Of a stretch of 64,000 nt of DNA, positions 50,901 through 58,797 are shown piece by piece. The stretch's first letter is position 1. Each line of letters opens with the position of its first letter. Position numbers and translations under genes: made by a program. Source of the DNA: an uncultured Halomonas sp. (lineage in GTDB: Bacteria > Pseudomonadota > Gammaproteobacteria > Pseudomonadales > Halomonadaceae); NCBI RefSeq assembly GCF_947490095.1, contig NZ_CANLFS010000001.1, positions 329,598-393,597 of the forward strand. Reading direction: 5' to 3'. The notes beneath the pieces were generated by a model, which was not told where the DNA came from, ran no database searches, and saw only the letters and a program-made list of their open reading frames with translations.

Positions 50901-51038
50901 TTCAAACTCTACCTTTTCAAGGTACAGCTTGACACCATCAGCATCAAATCTAATCTCAAAGCTTTCCGATCCGCCTTGGTGATCGCCAGCGTCAGGAAGA
51001 AATCTCTTGATGATTTGAGCAAGTCTATTCTTCATCAC
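47997..51038 (-). CDS. zorD: Zorya ZorD, SNF2/DEAD helicase-nuclease effector
   Basis: 1013 residues. The N-terminal 470 residues are a family-specific region; the remainder is a SNF2-type helicase: Walker A ILADDMGLGKTYMTL, DEAQ box VIFDEAQNIKNPN, and motif VI DRIYRIGQKKDVYIH. ZorD is the effector that degrades or translocates on invading DNA in type I Zorya. It overlaps zorC by 14 bases. Confidence 0.9.
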   Translation of the reverse strand: MMKNRLAQIIKRFLPDAGDHQGGSESFEIRFDADGVKLYLEKVEFERFLSGGGAPNINLQGVVLRMLEEQGLASRFPNGFSLDASVAGSLDNEQAEILGLPPRFSGEFKVSIDGHSNSKAFSVKIFPEHDGAQVPCRRKGALMEVGSGHRYLLDQPQMQAFQALDRHSLLPEALKTSSENLLLLATLQLAKRSGMNIDLSHFERINVEMAEEVGVIAKQLPDGSLELFPSVGDGYGLDEIEGRLGQLDLDERGGVIRIKNNVVILDEEKMSGIKEVMGNRRIPSESVADFIKSPSAFLDASLVNLDLGFSVRVLGVGKIKHMDFGGLGQGESDWFGVKSSASPPEIINKLVKSHEELSELQDKIDTAYSQGAQTVDFQGENIDVSDPGIVKSILGKVANSLNKPEESAVAAKDSAEISETQVGVIVKDAEDIGETLLDKLKRHNLQRQPDWEAYARQPFPHQEEGVNWMLRLIELSTLDDTENFERIQGGILADDMGLGKTYMTLVGINEYLSHRKLQGLPEKPILIIAPLSLMENWEQEVSLTYKSIPFKDIKVLQAGRDLAEFKKKGEKRESVQASELLDEEGQMESDKIRFALHVGPDAGVKRLDINRRLVITTYQTLRDYQFSFCLIDWGMVIFDEAQNIKNPNTLQTHAAKGLNSDIKILATGTPVENSLGDFWCLMDTAQPGLLGDWVYFRDRWITPILRAEENEKDSVRGSVGNDLRKAAGEFMLRRIKEDQLSALPTKSIFSGVPDASHGASYNPKLSSSMSGFQLSAYNEAIDLYRKRRAKEEDVRGFALSTLQSMRAISLHPRANEPLQSLVSKPDSYRMIMSESAKMKVTLDVLDEIRSAQQKVIIFILSKNVQRFMKVWLDKIYGLDVSVINGDTSAVERKGESLTRKGLIEQFESVDGFNIIIMSPVAAGVGLTVVGANHVIHLERHWNPAKEAQATDRIYRIGQKKDVYIHIPTALHPEFASFDVHLDRLLSGKLLLKDAVVTTDVVSESEVMRSLGLD

Positions 51039-52854
51039 CCAGCACCTCGCTATTTCTTAGCACTCTCTCGCCTTCTGCCGAGATGATCCAGTTGAAGTTG
51101 GAGACTTGTATACAGTACCCCTTCAGGTCCAAATGCATCACATGATTGATGGCCTTTATTGGAAGGCCAAAGTGCTTTGAAATATCCCTCGACTTGCTAT
51201 CAGGATGCCTATAAAGATAATATAATATCTTTATAGCTAGATCTGAAATAGAGCTCTGACCTTGACCCACATTTGAAGTATCACCATTTTTTTTAGCGTC
51301 AAAAGAAGCATGAAAAACACGTGCATCATCCTGTATTACAGGCCTCACAGTAGGAAGTCCAAATCTCGCAATATACTTTCTATAATCCTCCTTGCAAAGA
51401 AGAGCCTCAACATCGAGACTAATGCCATTTTTCGCTAGAAATTCAAAAACCTTATTCTGCCAATTCGAAGGACTGTGAACAACGGCAGCATACTCCAGGC
51501 TAGGATTCTCTTGCTTGTAGACCTTAGGCACTATATTTGTTAACTCAAAGTGCGACAAACTGGTCACCTCATAGCTAAGATGCTTAAGGCTTGGCGGAGC
51601 CAAGTATACCCAAAGCTTGAAGCTATGCGAGCCTTCAATCAAGTAAAAATCACCACAATCCAGATAGATAACTGCTTTATCAGAAAGCTGACCATCCAGT
51701 TTTATATAATTTACTTTCAACTCATTTTTCAAAATACCCCTGACTGAGTACTCGGCCTTTTTTCCAAGCATCAGTCTGGTATTTTTGATCATCTTGAGTC
51801 GAAAAAGTCCTTCTAGAAAAGCTTTTCTAGCAGGGAACATTCTCTTCAAATCAGCATTATTAGTTGATTCACCATACTGTTCTAACGCCTGAAGAAAAAG
51901 ACGGAGATCCTGCTTGGAAAACCAGCCGCGCACTTTTTCCACCCTTTGCTCACCAAGGGGCGCCCACCATTCCCGGTAGCTCTTGACCCTACTTGAGACA
52001 CGAGGGTCGCCGGCCAAGCTCAACATAAAATCCTGCCAGGCTTCACTAGCCTCTGTAACACGGTCAATCAACACCTCCAGAGCGGCATGGCCTATTCGCT
52101 TCCCTTCTCTTCCATATGGCGCCTTGGAGACGTCGTGATGCAACAACTCATCAAAGACAGGAGACCATTCTTGTTCATCGATCTCATGAAGTTTTTCTAT
52201 ATAATAATATGCACGACAGACATCAGCATATCGACCGTTATCAAACCCCTTTAAGCCAAATTTTGAGAACGCATCCTCTAGTGTTATACCATTCTTTATG
52301 GCGACTCTGACAACCTGAGCCGGCCCATCAATCTTCAAAATCCAGCCGCCATATTGCTTGACAACTAAAATCAAATCATTTGTTAATAGCTCTTCATCCA
52401 GAAGTTCAACTTTCTCTACCTGGTCAACAAGGACATTCTCAAACTGTTCCCTTAGAGTGCCATCGCTTTGCGAGGCATAACGATCCAGTCTGTCAAATTC
52501 TTGAAGGTAGAGCTGGAGCATATTGAGAAGCGGCACCCTGCCTAGCCTGGGCCGCTGCGCTTCAACAATAATTTCAAGCAGCCTGGGGCTCATCAGCCTC
52601 TTGAGTACGTCCGAGTCATCGAGCCAAAGCTGGGTCAGGGCCCGAACGGACACCCTTTTCTTGAGCAAGGTCGGTAAAACTCCGAAATTTCGACTTCTTG
52701 CCACATCCAGTAACTTCTCCTCTGCCTTAAGGTAGGCATCACCGCGACCGACATCGTCTTCAATTTTCTTTGTCGATTCGATAAGAAGTACCCAAGGCTC
52801 AAGAGACGAGGAACCCCAGTTTATATTGATAACTTCAAGAGGAGGCAATATCAC
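51025..52854 (-). CDS. zorC: Zorya ZorC (EH-signature domain)
   Basis: 609 residues, no known catalytic motif. Assigned ZorC from order between ZorB and ZorD, size, and the EH-signature-type region (HHDVSKAPYGREGKRIGHAAL, YREWWAPLGEQRVEKVRGWF). The C-terminal quarter has a winged-helix-like segment (SDLAIKILYYLYRHPDSKSRDISKHFGLP). Needed with ZorD in type I systems; binds DNA in E. coli. ATGA overlap with zorB. Confidence 0.87.
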   Translation of the reverse strand: MILPPLEVININWGSSSLEPWVLLIESTKKIEDDVGRGDAYLKAEEKLLDVARSRNFGVLPTLLKKRVSVRALTQLWLDDSDVLKRLMSPRLLEIIVEAQRPRLGRVPLLNMLQLYLQEFDRLDRYASQSDGTLREQFENVLVDQVEKVELLDEELLTNDLILVVKQYGGWILKIDGPAQVVRVAIKNGITLEDAFSKFGLKGFDNGRYADVCRAYYYIEKLHEIDEQEWSPVFDELLHHDVSKAPYGREGKRIGHAALEVLIDRVTEASEAWQDFMLSLAGDPRVSSRVKSYREWWAPLGEQRVEKVRGWFSKQDLRLFLQALEQYGESTNNADLKRMFPARKAFLEGLFRLKMIKNTRLMLGKKAEYSVRGILKNELKVNYIKLDGQLSDKAVIYLDCGDFYLIEGSHSFKLWVYLAPPSLKHLSYEVTSLSHFELTNIVPKVYKQENPSLEYAAVVHSPSNWQNKVFEFLAKNGISLDVEALLCKEDYRKYIARFGLPTVRPVIQDDARVFHASFDAKKNGDTSNVGQGQSSISDLAIKILYYLYRHPDSKSRDISKHFGLPIKAINHVMHLDLKGYCIQVSNFNWIISAEGERVLRNSEVLGDEE

Positions 52855-53615
52855 TGAGAACCACCTACAAATGTATCCTGAACTTCTCGATAATCTTCCA
52901 TCGTAGGGCGACGGATGGTAAATCTTATATCAATTCTCCTGTTAGCCCTGAGCTCTTCCTCAGTATCTTGAAATTCCGTGACAGAACGACTTTCGGCATA
53001 ACCACTAACGGAAAATATCGGATGCCCATCCTGATTTATCAAGCTATCCAGGCGGCGACCCTCCGGAAGGACATCCAGCCAGTGTTGCCAAAGAGAAATG
53101 GCACGAAAAGCTGAAAGCCCCCAGTTACCCTTTCCCATCATCCCCTGATAAGGCCGATTATCGGTATGTCCCTCAACAAAAACGGTATCAATGTATTCTA
53201 CTCGATTTTCCCGGAGGATCACGTCAGAAAGAACATTACCAATTTGAGTGGCAGTTTTCTGATACTGCGGACCAAGATCAAATTCAGCCGTCTCAAAGCC
53301 AAGAATATCATTGGGTATACTCAACACAGTGTCGTTTTCGCTGACGGAAACTTGTATTCCTCTCCGCTTCAGCTCCTCAGCAGCTTCATGCAATATAGTC
53401 CTCCTGACTTCTTCAGCCTGACGTAGCATCTGAATTTCTTCAGTAAACTCTTGCTGCTGCTCTTCCAGCTGCTCCCTAATCTCTATCAGCTGCACAATAA
53501 GAACGACCGACGCCAGTATAAAAATTATCAGCAGCACCGACATGATGTCTGAAAAAGACATCCAATATGGGTTCTCTTCGTCTACTTGAGACTTTCCACG
53601 CCTATTAAGACTCAT
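52851..53615 (-). CDS. zorB: Zorya ZorB (MotB/OmpA-like stator)
   Basis: 254 residues. One membrane helix after ENPYWMSFSDIMSVLLIIFIL; Asp23 corresponds to the proton-carrying aspartate of MotB-type stators. A coiled coil follows, then an OmpA-like peptidoglycan-binding domain (DTVFVEGHTDNRPYQG, NWGLSAFRAISLWQHWL, RRIDIRFTI). Anchors the ZorA5B2 motor in the cell wall. Confidence 0.93.
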   Translation of the reverse strand: MSLNRRGKSQVDEENPYWMSFSDIMSVLLIIFILASVVLIVQLIEIREQLEEQQQEFTEEIQMLRQAEEVRRTILHEAAEELKRRGIQVSVSENDTVLSIPNDILGFETAEFDLGPQYQKTATQIGNVLSDVILRENRVEYIDTVFVEGHTDNRPYQGMMGKGNWGLSAFRAISLWQHWLDVLPEGRRLDSLINQDGHPIFSVSGYAESRSVTEFQDTEEELRANRRIDIRFTIRRPTMEDYREVQDTFVGGSQ

Positions 53616-55657
53616 CAGCGACGCTCCAGGTCATCCACAACACCACTGATTGCTGTGACAGTTCTCTTCATCTGATCGGCAAACGATAGCGTATTGGTAT
53701 TCCAAGCTTCCATTCTCTCCGAAACTTGCTCACGAACTTCTTGGCTATATGTCCTAAGCCACTCTTCAGCTTGCTTCTCAATATTTTCCACCTGCTCACT
53801 CAGTGAGTCACCCAGCTGCGTAAACTCATCACGCAACTTGCGGATAAATTCGTCATTACTGCTTCCAAGCTCGCTGAACCCTTCATTGGCGAATTTAGCA
53901 GCAGCATCAAGCTGACGAGCAGCGTCACTGATGGCTTCCTGCATGCTCACAAGTGTGCGCGCGTGCTCGGAGATACCAGAAAGCACTTCACTATTTTTAT
54001 CTGACACTTGCTCCAGACTTTCTGTAACGGAATTTACCCTCTCATCAAGAAGCACTGCGGTCTTGTGAAGATTGGCTGACAAGGTGCCTAGCTGGGCAGA
54101 GCTATTTGTCATGTTCTGACTACTACGTTCAGCATAATGTGCCACTTCGCTTAGCGAAGTGGACAGCATTTCGTATTGGGACGATATGCTTGTCAAATGC
54201 TGATTGGCATTTCTGGATGCCTCCCCCACCTGTCGCATCAACTCTTGCTGTTCATTGACAAGCTTTTCTACAAGACCACCGAACCGTTCTTCGATAGCTT
54301 TTTGCTGCTCATCAAACTGAGCTGCACGCACCTGATCCCGCTCCTCTGCCAAGGCAACTTGATTTTTAATCGCTGCAGTCTGGTCGTCAGATAACTTCTG
54401 TAGACTTTCTTCATGTGCTCGCTTCCGTTGCTCATCCCGCTCAGATGCTTGATGAAACTGGGTGTCCATCGACTCTGACATGCGCTCCATGAAGGACTCA
54501 AACTTTTCCGCCAACGCAGACTGCTGCTCCAATGATGTCTCTCGCTGTCTATAAAGCTGCTCAGCCAGCTCGCGCGATGTACTCTCGACATGTTCACCGC
54601 TTTTCTGTTGCTGCTCGGTTAGCTTTGTAAAGAGTTCGTCCATCCTTTTACTCATTGAATTAACCGCTTGGTTTACCTCCTCAGAAGCAGTTCCAAGCGC
54701 CTTACTTTGCTCACTCCCAGCCGTCTTCATGCCCTCCATAAAACTGGAAACAAGCTTCTCAAGAGTTTCAGTTGACTGGGTGCTTGCATTATCAACAAGT
54801 GACTGTATGGCTGGAGCCATGACATTGTTAAGCGAATCTGAAATAGCCTGCTGCATGGCCTCGCTCATTCCAGACACGGTTTCCTGAAGCCTGTCTCCAA
54901 TACGCTCGTGAAGTTCCTGGAGTGCCTCCTTGCTTGCCTGACTGGACTCGGCAATATGAATAAGGGAATGCTCGGCAGGCATACGCGGATAAAGAAAATC
55001 GATTTCATGCTGAAGCTTATTAATACGCCTCAACGCACGCCTTTCCACCAGTTTCTCTATAACATTCAAGAAAAGACTTAGCCCAACCCCCCATACTGAT
55101 GTCAAAAAAGCAATAGCGGCTCCGTTTATCATGCTCGCGATACCCACCCTGAGGGTATCGACATCATCAGCGTCGACCTGAAGGCCTCTCAAGCCAATTG
55201 TTAGGCCAATAAAGGTACCCAGAACACCGATCGCAGTAAGAAAGGTTGGTGCGGCTGCCAGCAGCCGACTTGATGTCAATCCGTAAGCTAATGTTTTTCC
55301 ATTGAAAAAATGGTCGGCGTCCAAAGTATTGTAAAGCTTATCCTTATCAGAAGAATATACTAGACTCTCGTCAAATTCTTCCCACAGATTTCCGGCCTTG
55401 ATACCTGACCTTTGAGCCTTTTCAAGAATTTCCTGACGTTTCCAGGCCAGTTCTTCTCGCGTCTGCCCTTTTATTAAACTTTCAACAAGACTTACATTCT
55501 TTCGATATTTATTGCAATAGTATAAAATTGAAGAAGTGGCGATAACCATGATCACCATCATTCCCAGCCAGAAAAAATCGCTCACCACTAGCTCTTGGTA
55601 CCGGGAAAGATTCATGGCGTAAAAATTGGGAAGAAGATGCGAAACTGACTCAATCAT
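53615..55657 (-). CDS. zorA: Zorya ZorA (MotA/ExbB-like motor with long tail)
   Basis: 680 residues. Membrane segments near residues 28-48, 130-160 and 180-210, with the MotA/TolQ/ExbB region GVLGTFIGLTIGLRGLQ and MINGAAIAFLTSVWGVGLSLFLN. From about residue 240 it is a long Gln/Glu/Ser-rich coiled coil that would form the cytoplasmic tail thought to signal phage entry to ZorC/ZorD. First gene of the operon; overlaps zorB by one base. Lower GC than the flanks. Confidence 0.93.
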   Translation of the reverse strand: MIESVSHLLPNFYAMNLSRYQELVVSDFFWLGMMVIMVIATSSILYYCNKYRKNVSLVESLIKGQTREELAWKRQEILEKAQRSGIKAGNLWEEFDESLVYSSDKDKLYNTLDADHFFNGKTLAYGLTSSRLLAAAPTFLTAIGVLGTFIGLTIGLRGLQVDADDVDTLRVGIASMINGAAIAFLTSVWGVGLSLFLNVIEKLVERRALRRINKLQHEIDFLYPRMPAEHSLIHIAESSQASKEALQELHERIGDRLQETVSGMSEAMQQAISDSLNNVMAPAIQSLVDNASTQSTETLEKLVSSFMEGMKTAGSEQSKALGTASEEVNQAVNSMSKRMDELFTKLTEQQQKSGEHVESTSRELAEQLYRQRETSLEQQSALAEKFESFMERMSESMDTQFHQASERDEQRKRAHEESLQKLSDDQTAAIKNQVALAEERDQVRAAQFDEQQKAIEERFGGLVEKLVNEQQELMRQVGEASRNANQHLTSISSQYEMLSTSLSEVAHYAERSSQNMTNSSAQLGTLSANLHKTAVLLDERVNSVTESLEQVSDKNSEVLSGISEHARTLVSMQEAISDAARQLDAAAKFANEGFSELGSSNDEFIRKLRDEFTQLGDSLSEQVENIEKQAEEWLRTYSQEVREQVSERMEAWNTNTLSFADQMKRTVTAISGVVDDLERR

Positions 55658-55709
55658 TCTGTATACTACCCGATAGCTTTAAAATAAAAATCATCCAATA
55701 TTGATGTAC

Positions 55710-55726
55710 AGTATCGAATTGATACT
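55710..55726. promoter_or_regulatory. Inverted repeat upstream of zorA
   Basis: AGTATC-GAATT-GATACT (55710-55726) lies about 55 bp before the zorA start in an AT-rich segment. May be an operator for an island regulator; none is encoded next to it. Confidence 0.35.
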
Positions 55727-55839
55727 ACCCTTCTCGAGCCACCCTGACACATCCATGCCCTTGTATCTATCTTTCTCACGTTCGCTAGCCACTTTACCCA
55801 TGAACTCCCAGCGACCGTCGGTGCAGACATCGCTGAAAG

Positions 55840-56301
55840 CTATCCTAAGGTACGGAGTGGAGTCTGCCGGGTGTAAGGTGCCTGGCGCACCTCTTCCAGG
55901 TGATAGAGGCGCCAGCCAGCCAAGGTTGGCGGGATTGAGAATACCTTGCCCTGTTCGTTCCAGATGCCCACTCTATATCTATACTCCAGCCAGGCAAGCT
56001 CGAAGCTCCCCACGACCTCCCCCTTGGCATCCTCCACGTTCTGCCCGATGACCGGCTCTGGCAGATCTTTGTCGACAATCCACTCTACAACAGGCAGAGC
56101 CGCCATATCGTCCAGGTGGTGCGCCCAAGCAGGAGGCACCGCCAAAGGATTATCAAGAATCTGCTCCGCCACATGGTGCCTCAGGTGGTCAATTTCCTCG
56201 AACACCAGATAGCCGGCACGATTCCATACACAGCCGCGCTGGAACCCGGGTAGAGCCGTCTGGCCGTTATCGATCTGGTCGAGTAGCGTCAAAACCTTCA
56301 T
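55840..56301 (-). pseudogene. Chimeric ORF with DUF262 N-terminus
   Basis: 153 residues. The first 28 (MKVLTLLDQIDNGQTALPGF, then QRGCVWNR) match the start of DUF262/GmrS-type nucleases; after this the sequence is unrelated (DHLRHHVAEQILDNPLAVPP and on to a Trp/Tyr-rich tail). It looks like a fusion of a truncated defence gene with the 3' end of another. I do not recognise the second part. It marks the right edge of the Zorya island. Confidence 0.55.
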
Positions 56302-56338
56302 GATGATCCAACTCCCTGCGGATCAGTTCTTTCCATAG

Positions 56339-56680
56339 CTATTCATCTGCATACCGCCCCTTCAAGTAAAGAGCCACGGCCCCCTCAGGGTTCGAAGCGG
56401 AGACGGTATCCACATGATCATAGCCACGGTTTGAAAGGTTCTTTTCCCACCAGCGGTTGCCGTTAATCCCGCAAGCGACGTAGATCCCGAGCGAAACCAG
56501 GGAAGCTAAGGTACCGATACTGCTATCAATGGGTAACATAGCCAGCACAATCACTGCGACAAGCAAACCACTACCGAGACCCCACATCTTCTTGACCATG
56601 GCCCAGAGAGGGCCAAAGAAAAAGCCTGGCCAGGACCAGCTCTTCTTGACAGCCTCTTTGCGACTCTCTAGGTACTCCAA
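56339..56680 (-). CDS. DUF2628-like membrane protein
   Basis: 113 residues. WSWPGFFFGPLWAMVKKMW and two hydrophobic segments followed by GNRWWEKNLSNRGYDHV are the DUF2628 pattern. Function unknown; likely inner membrane. Confidence 0.75.
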   Translation of the reverse strand: MEYLESRKEAVKKSWSWPGFFFGPLWAMVKKMWGLGSGLLVAVIVLAMLPIDSSIGTLASLVSLGIYVACGINGNRWWEKNLSNRGYDHVDTVSASNPEGAVALYLKGRYADE

Positions 56681-56726
56681 GATCTCCTTCTAATACCAAC
56701 CTATGCATTGCATCATGCTGACAGAG

Positions 56727-57098
56727 TTAATCCAGATACCGCACTGCTTTCAATTGAGCCTTACCCTGCCCCCAAGTAAAGGCCGTGATGCCTTGTTCCT
56801 CGACGGATTCCACAACAATGGCATCCGCGCCGCAGGCGCACGCATCGGCATGGGCGTTATTGATCGCGGCAGAGGCACTCTTATCATGCCCAAGTGTCGT
56901 CCCGGTACGTGAACTGATCATGCACGCCACCTCATAAGGACGTTCAATATCTCGATCATTGACATATCTATCGAGTTGGCAGTTAGGTGGCTTTACCTCA
57001 CCCATAGAAACAGGCTGTACACCAACGGAACCGCAACCAGTCAGGCTAATAGCTGCCAGACTGGCAGCAGCAAAAGTGAGTACTTTTCTGGATATCAC
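56727..57098 (-). CDS. Small lipoprotein
   Basis: 123 residues from GTG 57098 with GGAG eight to eleven bases upstream (an ATG at 57158 would spoil the signal peptide). Lipobox LTGC near residue 19. The mature part has several Cys residues (PNCQLDRY, EVACMI, DACACGADAI) and a beta-rich end. No family recognised. Downstream of the lipoprotein gene at 57161 and separated by a hairpin. Confidence 0.7.
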   Translation of the reverse strand: MISRKVLTFAAASLAAISLTGCGSVGVQPVSMGEVKPPNCQLDRYVNDRDIERPYEVACMISSRTGTTLGHDKSASAAINNAHADACACGADAIVVESVEEQGITAFTWGQGKAQLKAVRYLD

Positions 57099-57129
57099 CT
57101 TGGATTCTCCATCATCAGATTTTAAGAAT

Positions 57130-57151
57130 GGCATCGCCTGAAGGCGATGCC
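57130..57151. terminator. Hairpin between two lipoprotein genes
   Basis: GGCATCGCC-TGAA-GGCGATGCC, a perfect 9-bp stem with a 4-nt loop, ten bases after the stop of the 57161 gene. On the minus strand it is followed by ATTCTTAAA, giving weak termination or processing. Confidence 0.55.
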
Positions 57152-57160
57152 AACACAATG

Positions 57161-57679
57161 TTAGATCTTGCCAAGGTATTGCATTTTGTCGAGCATGTTC
57201 GAAGGCACATCCTCGACCAGTACCAAAGTGATTTCGGAGTTACCATCTTCGGCGGTAGCTACGTTCTCACCCAGAGAAGCATTGAGAGTATCCGGAGAGA
57301 GGTTGTACATGGCACCGGTCAGCGGGTCCACGATCAGCCAGCCGATCAGGCCACCGAAGATCAGGTTACCGCCGATGTACCAGCCATTGGGGTTGGAGCT
57401 GATCATCATGGTGCGGCTTTCATATCCATCCTTGGAAAGCTCAACGGTGTAAGTCTTGCCACCGAAGTAGCTACCATCCGACTTGCGCAGCTGCACAGTG
57501 GTCGGAGTAGTGTCTGAGTGCACCTCCATGCTGCGCTCGTCAGTAATCAGCACATTGGCATTGCTCGGGCTGCTATTAATCGTCACCGTCTGCTCTTTTT
57601 CACCGACGATTGAGGCACAGCCAGTCACCAGAGATAAGGTGGCGATGGCAGCAGTCAACTTAAGCATTTTCATTTTCAT
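57161..57679 (-). CDS. PEGA-like lipoprotein
   Basis: 172 residues with lipobox LVTGCAS. The mature part has a PEGA-type beta repeat (VTINSSPSNANVLITDE, YTVELSKDGYESRTMMI) and a glycine-rich hydrophobic stretch (GWYIGGNLIFGGLIGWLIVDPLTGAMYNL). Found as a surface lipoprotein in many proteobacteria; function unknown. Confidence 0.8.
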   Translation of the reverse strand: MKMKMLKLTAAIATLSLVTGCASIVGEKEQTVTINSSPSNANVLITDERSMEVHSDTTPTTVQLRKSDGSYFGGKTYTVELSKDGYESRTMMISSNPNGWYIGGNLIFGGLIGWLIVDPLTGAMYNLSPDTLNASLGENVATAEDGNSEITLVLVEDVPSNMLDKMQYLGKI

Positions 57680-57750
57680 GTTCCCTTCTTTCTTTTGCGT
57701 TTTTTGGTAACATCATGTCACCGTCTGTTGCATGGCTCTTGCGGCCACAT

Positions 57751-57779
57751 ATTTGGCATCATGCCAAATTCTTTTTTAT
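57751..57779 (+). terminator. Terminator-like hairpin with no upstream gene on its strand
   Basis: ATTTGGCAT-C-ATGCCAAAT (57751-57769) followed by TCTTTTTTAT. It is oriented on the plus strand, but no plus-strand gene precedes it for kilobases. It may end an antisense or small RNA, or be a relic. The remainder of 57780-58294 has an open frame at 57695-58054 that I do not believe. Confidence 0.55.
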
Positions 57780-58294
57780 CTCTTGCTCACACTCACACAA
57801 CTCGGTGGCTCTCTTCCCTGCTCAGGTGGAAGAGCGGAGCCTTGTACTTAGCGATAGTTACCTCAGGGGCCGTTGAGGAAGATGCCCTGACCTCTCGCCG
57901 AAGCCCTGCTTTCGTCATGACCCTCGTTCAGGAGCTACCGGCGACGCCGAGAAGAACCATAGTGAGTAGGCCGGTGAGGCTGGCAGACAAACCCGACACC
58001 CTCTGTCGCATCGTTACATATCGCATCCCAGTGTCGCGATTCGGTGACGAGTAAAGTCTATTTGTCGTGCTGGGGTGACACCTTTATGCGTAGATTAGCA
58101 TTCTCGAAGGGGGCAGCACAGTAAGGCGAAAGGGGAATATTCTGACTTGTAGCGTTCACTTGATTCAGGACAGGCACGCATTGACGGGCCGATGCTCGAC
58201 AGTGTCTCTCCTTCACGACGGCAAGGCGGCAAAAGACAAGGGGTGCCTTGGCAGGCAGACTGGGCAGTCGGCGACAAGCGACTGCGGAGACCCC

Positions 58295-58795
58295 ATGACG
58301 GCACACCTGATCGACTTTCAATACCCGGCCGAAGCCAGGCGCTGGCGGGCCATCAACGATGACGTGATGGGCGGCGTCTCCCGCGGCGGCCTGCATGTGG
58401 AAGACGGCGTCGGGGTGTTCCGCGGCGAGACCTCTCTCGAGAACAACGGCGGTTTCGCCTCGGTGCGCCGCGAGCCCGAGGCCATGGACCCGAGCCATGC
58501 CCCGGGCCTGATGCTCCGAGTGCGTGGCGATGGCCGCCGCTACCAGCTGCGCCTGCGCACCGACGAGCTGTTCGACGGCGGCGCCTACCGGGCGCTGTTT
58601 CAGCCACCCGCCGGCGAGTGGCAATGCGTTGCCCTGCCCTGGCACGCCTTCGAGGCGGTGTTCCGTGGCCGACAGCTTGAAGATGCCCCGCCCCTCGACC
58701 CCACGGCGCTTCGCCAGGTGGGGTTGCTTATCGCCGACCGCCGACCGGGGCCCTTTCGGCTGGAGCTGGCGTGGGTCGGGCAGATGGATGGCTAG
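58295..58795 (+). CDS. CIA30-family protein
   Basis: 166 residues from ATG 58295. RWRAINDDVMGGVSRG and RYQLRLRTDELFDGGAYRALFQPPAGEWQCVALPWHAFEAVFRGR match the CIA30 (NDUFAF1-like, galactose-binding-like) fold. Bacterial members are of unknown role. Converges on the helicase gene with a 2-bp gap. Confidence 0.85.
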   Translation: MTAHLIDFQYPAEARRWRAINDDVMGGVSRGGLHVEDGVGVFRGETSLENNGGFASVRREPEAMDPSHAPGLMLRVRGDGRRYQLRLRTDELFDGGAYRALFQPPAGEWQCVALPWHAFEAVFRGRQLEDAPPLDPTALRQVGLLIADRRPGPFRLELAWVGQMDG

Positions 58796-58797
58796 GG

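Noticed and set aside
57695..58054. 119-codon plus-strand frame
   Set aside because: No family match, no ribosome site, and it runs through a terminator-like hairpin.
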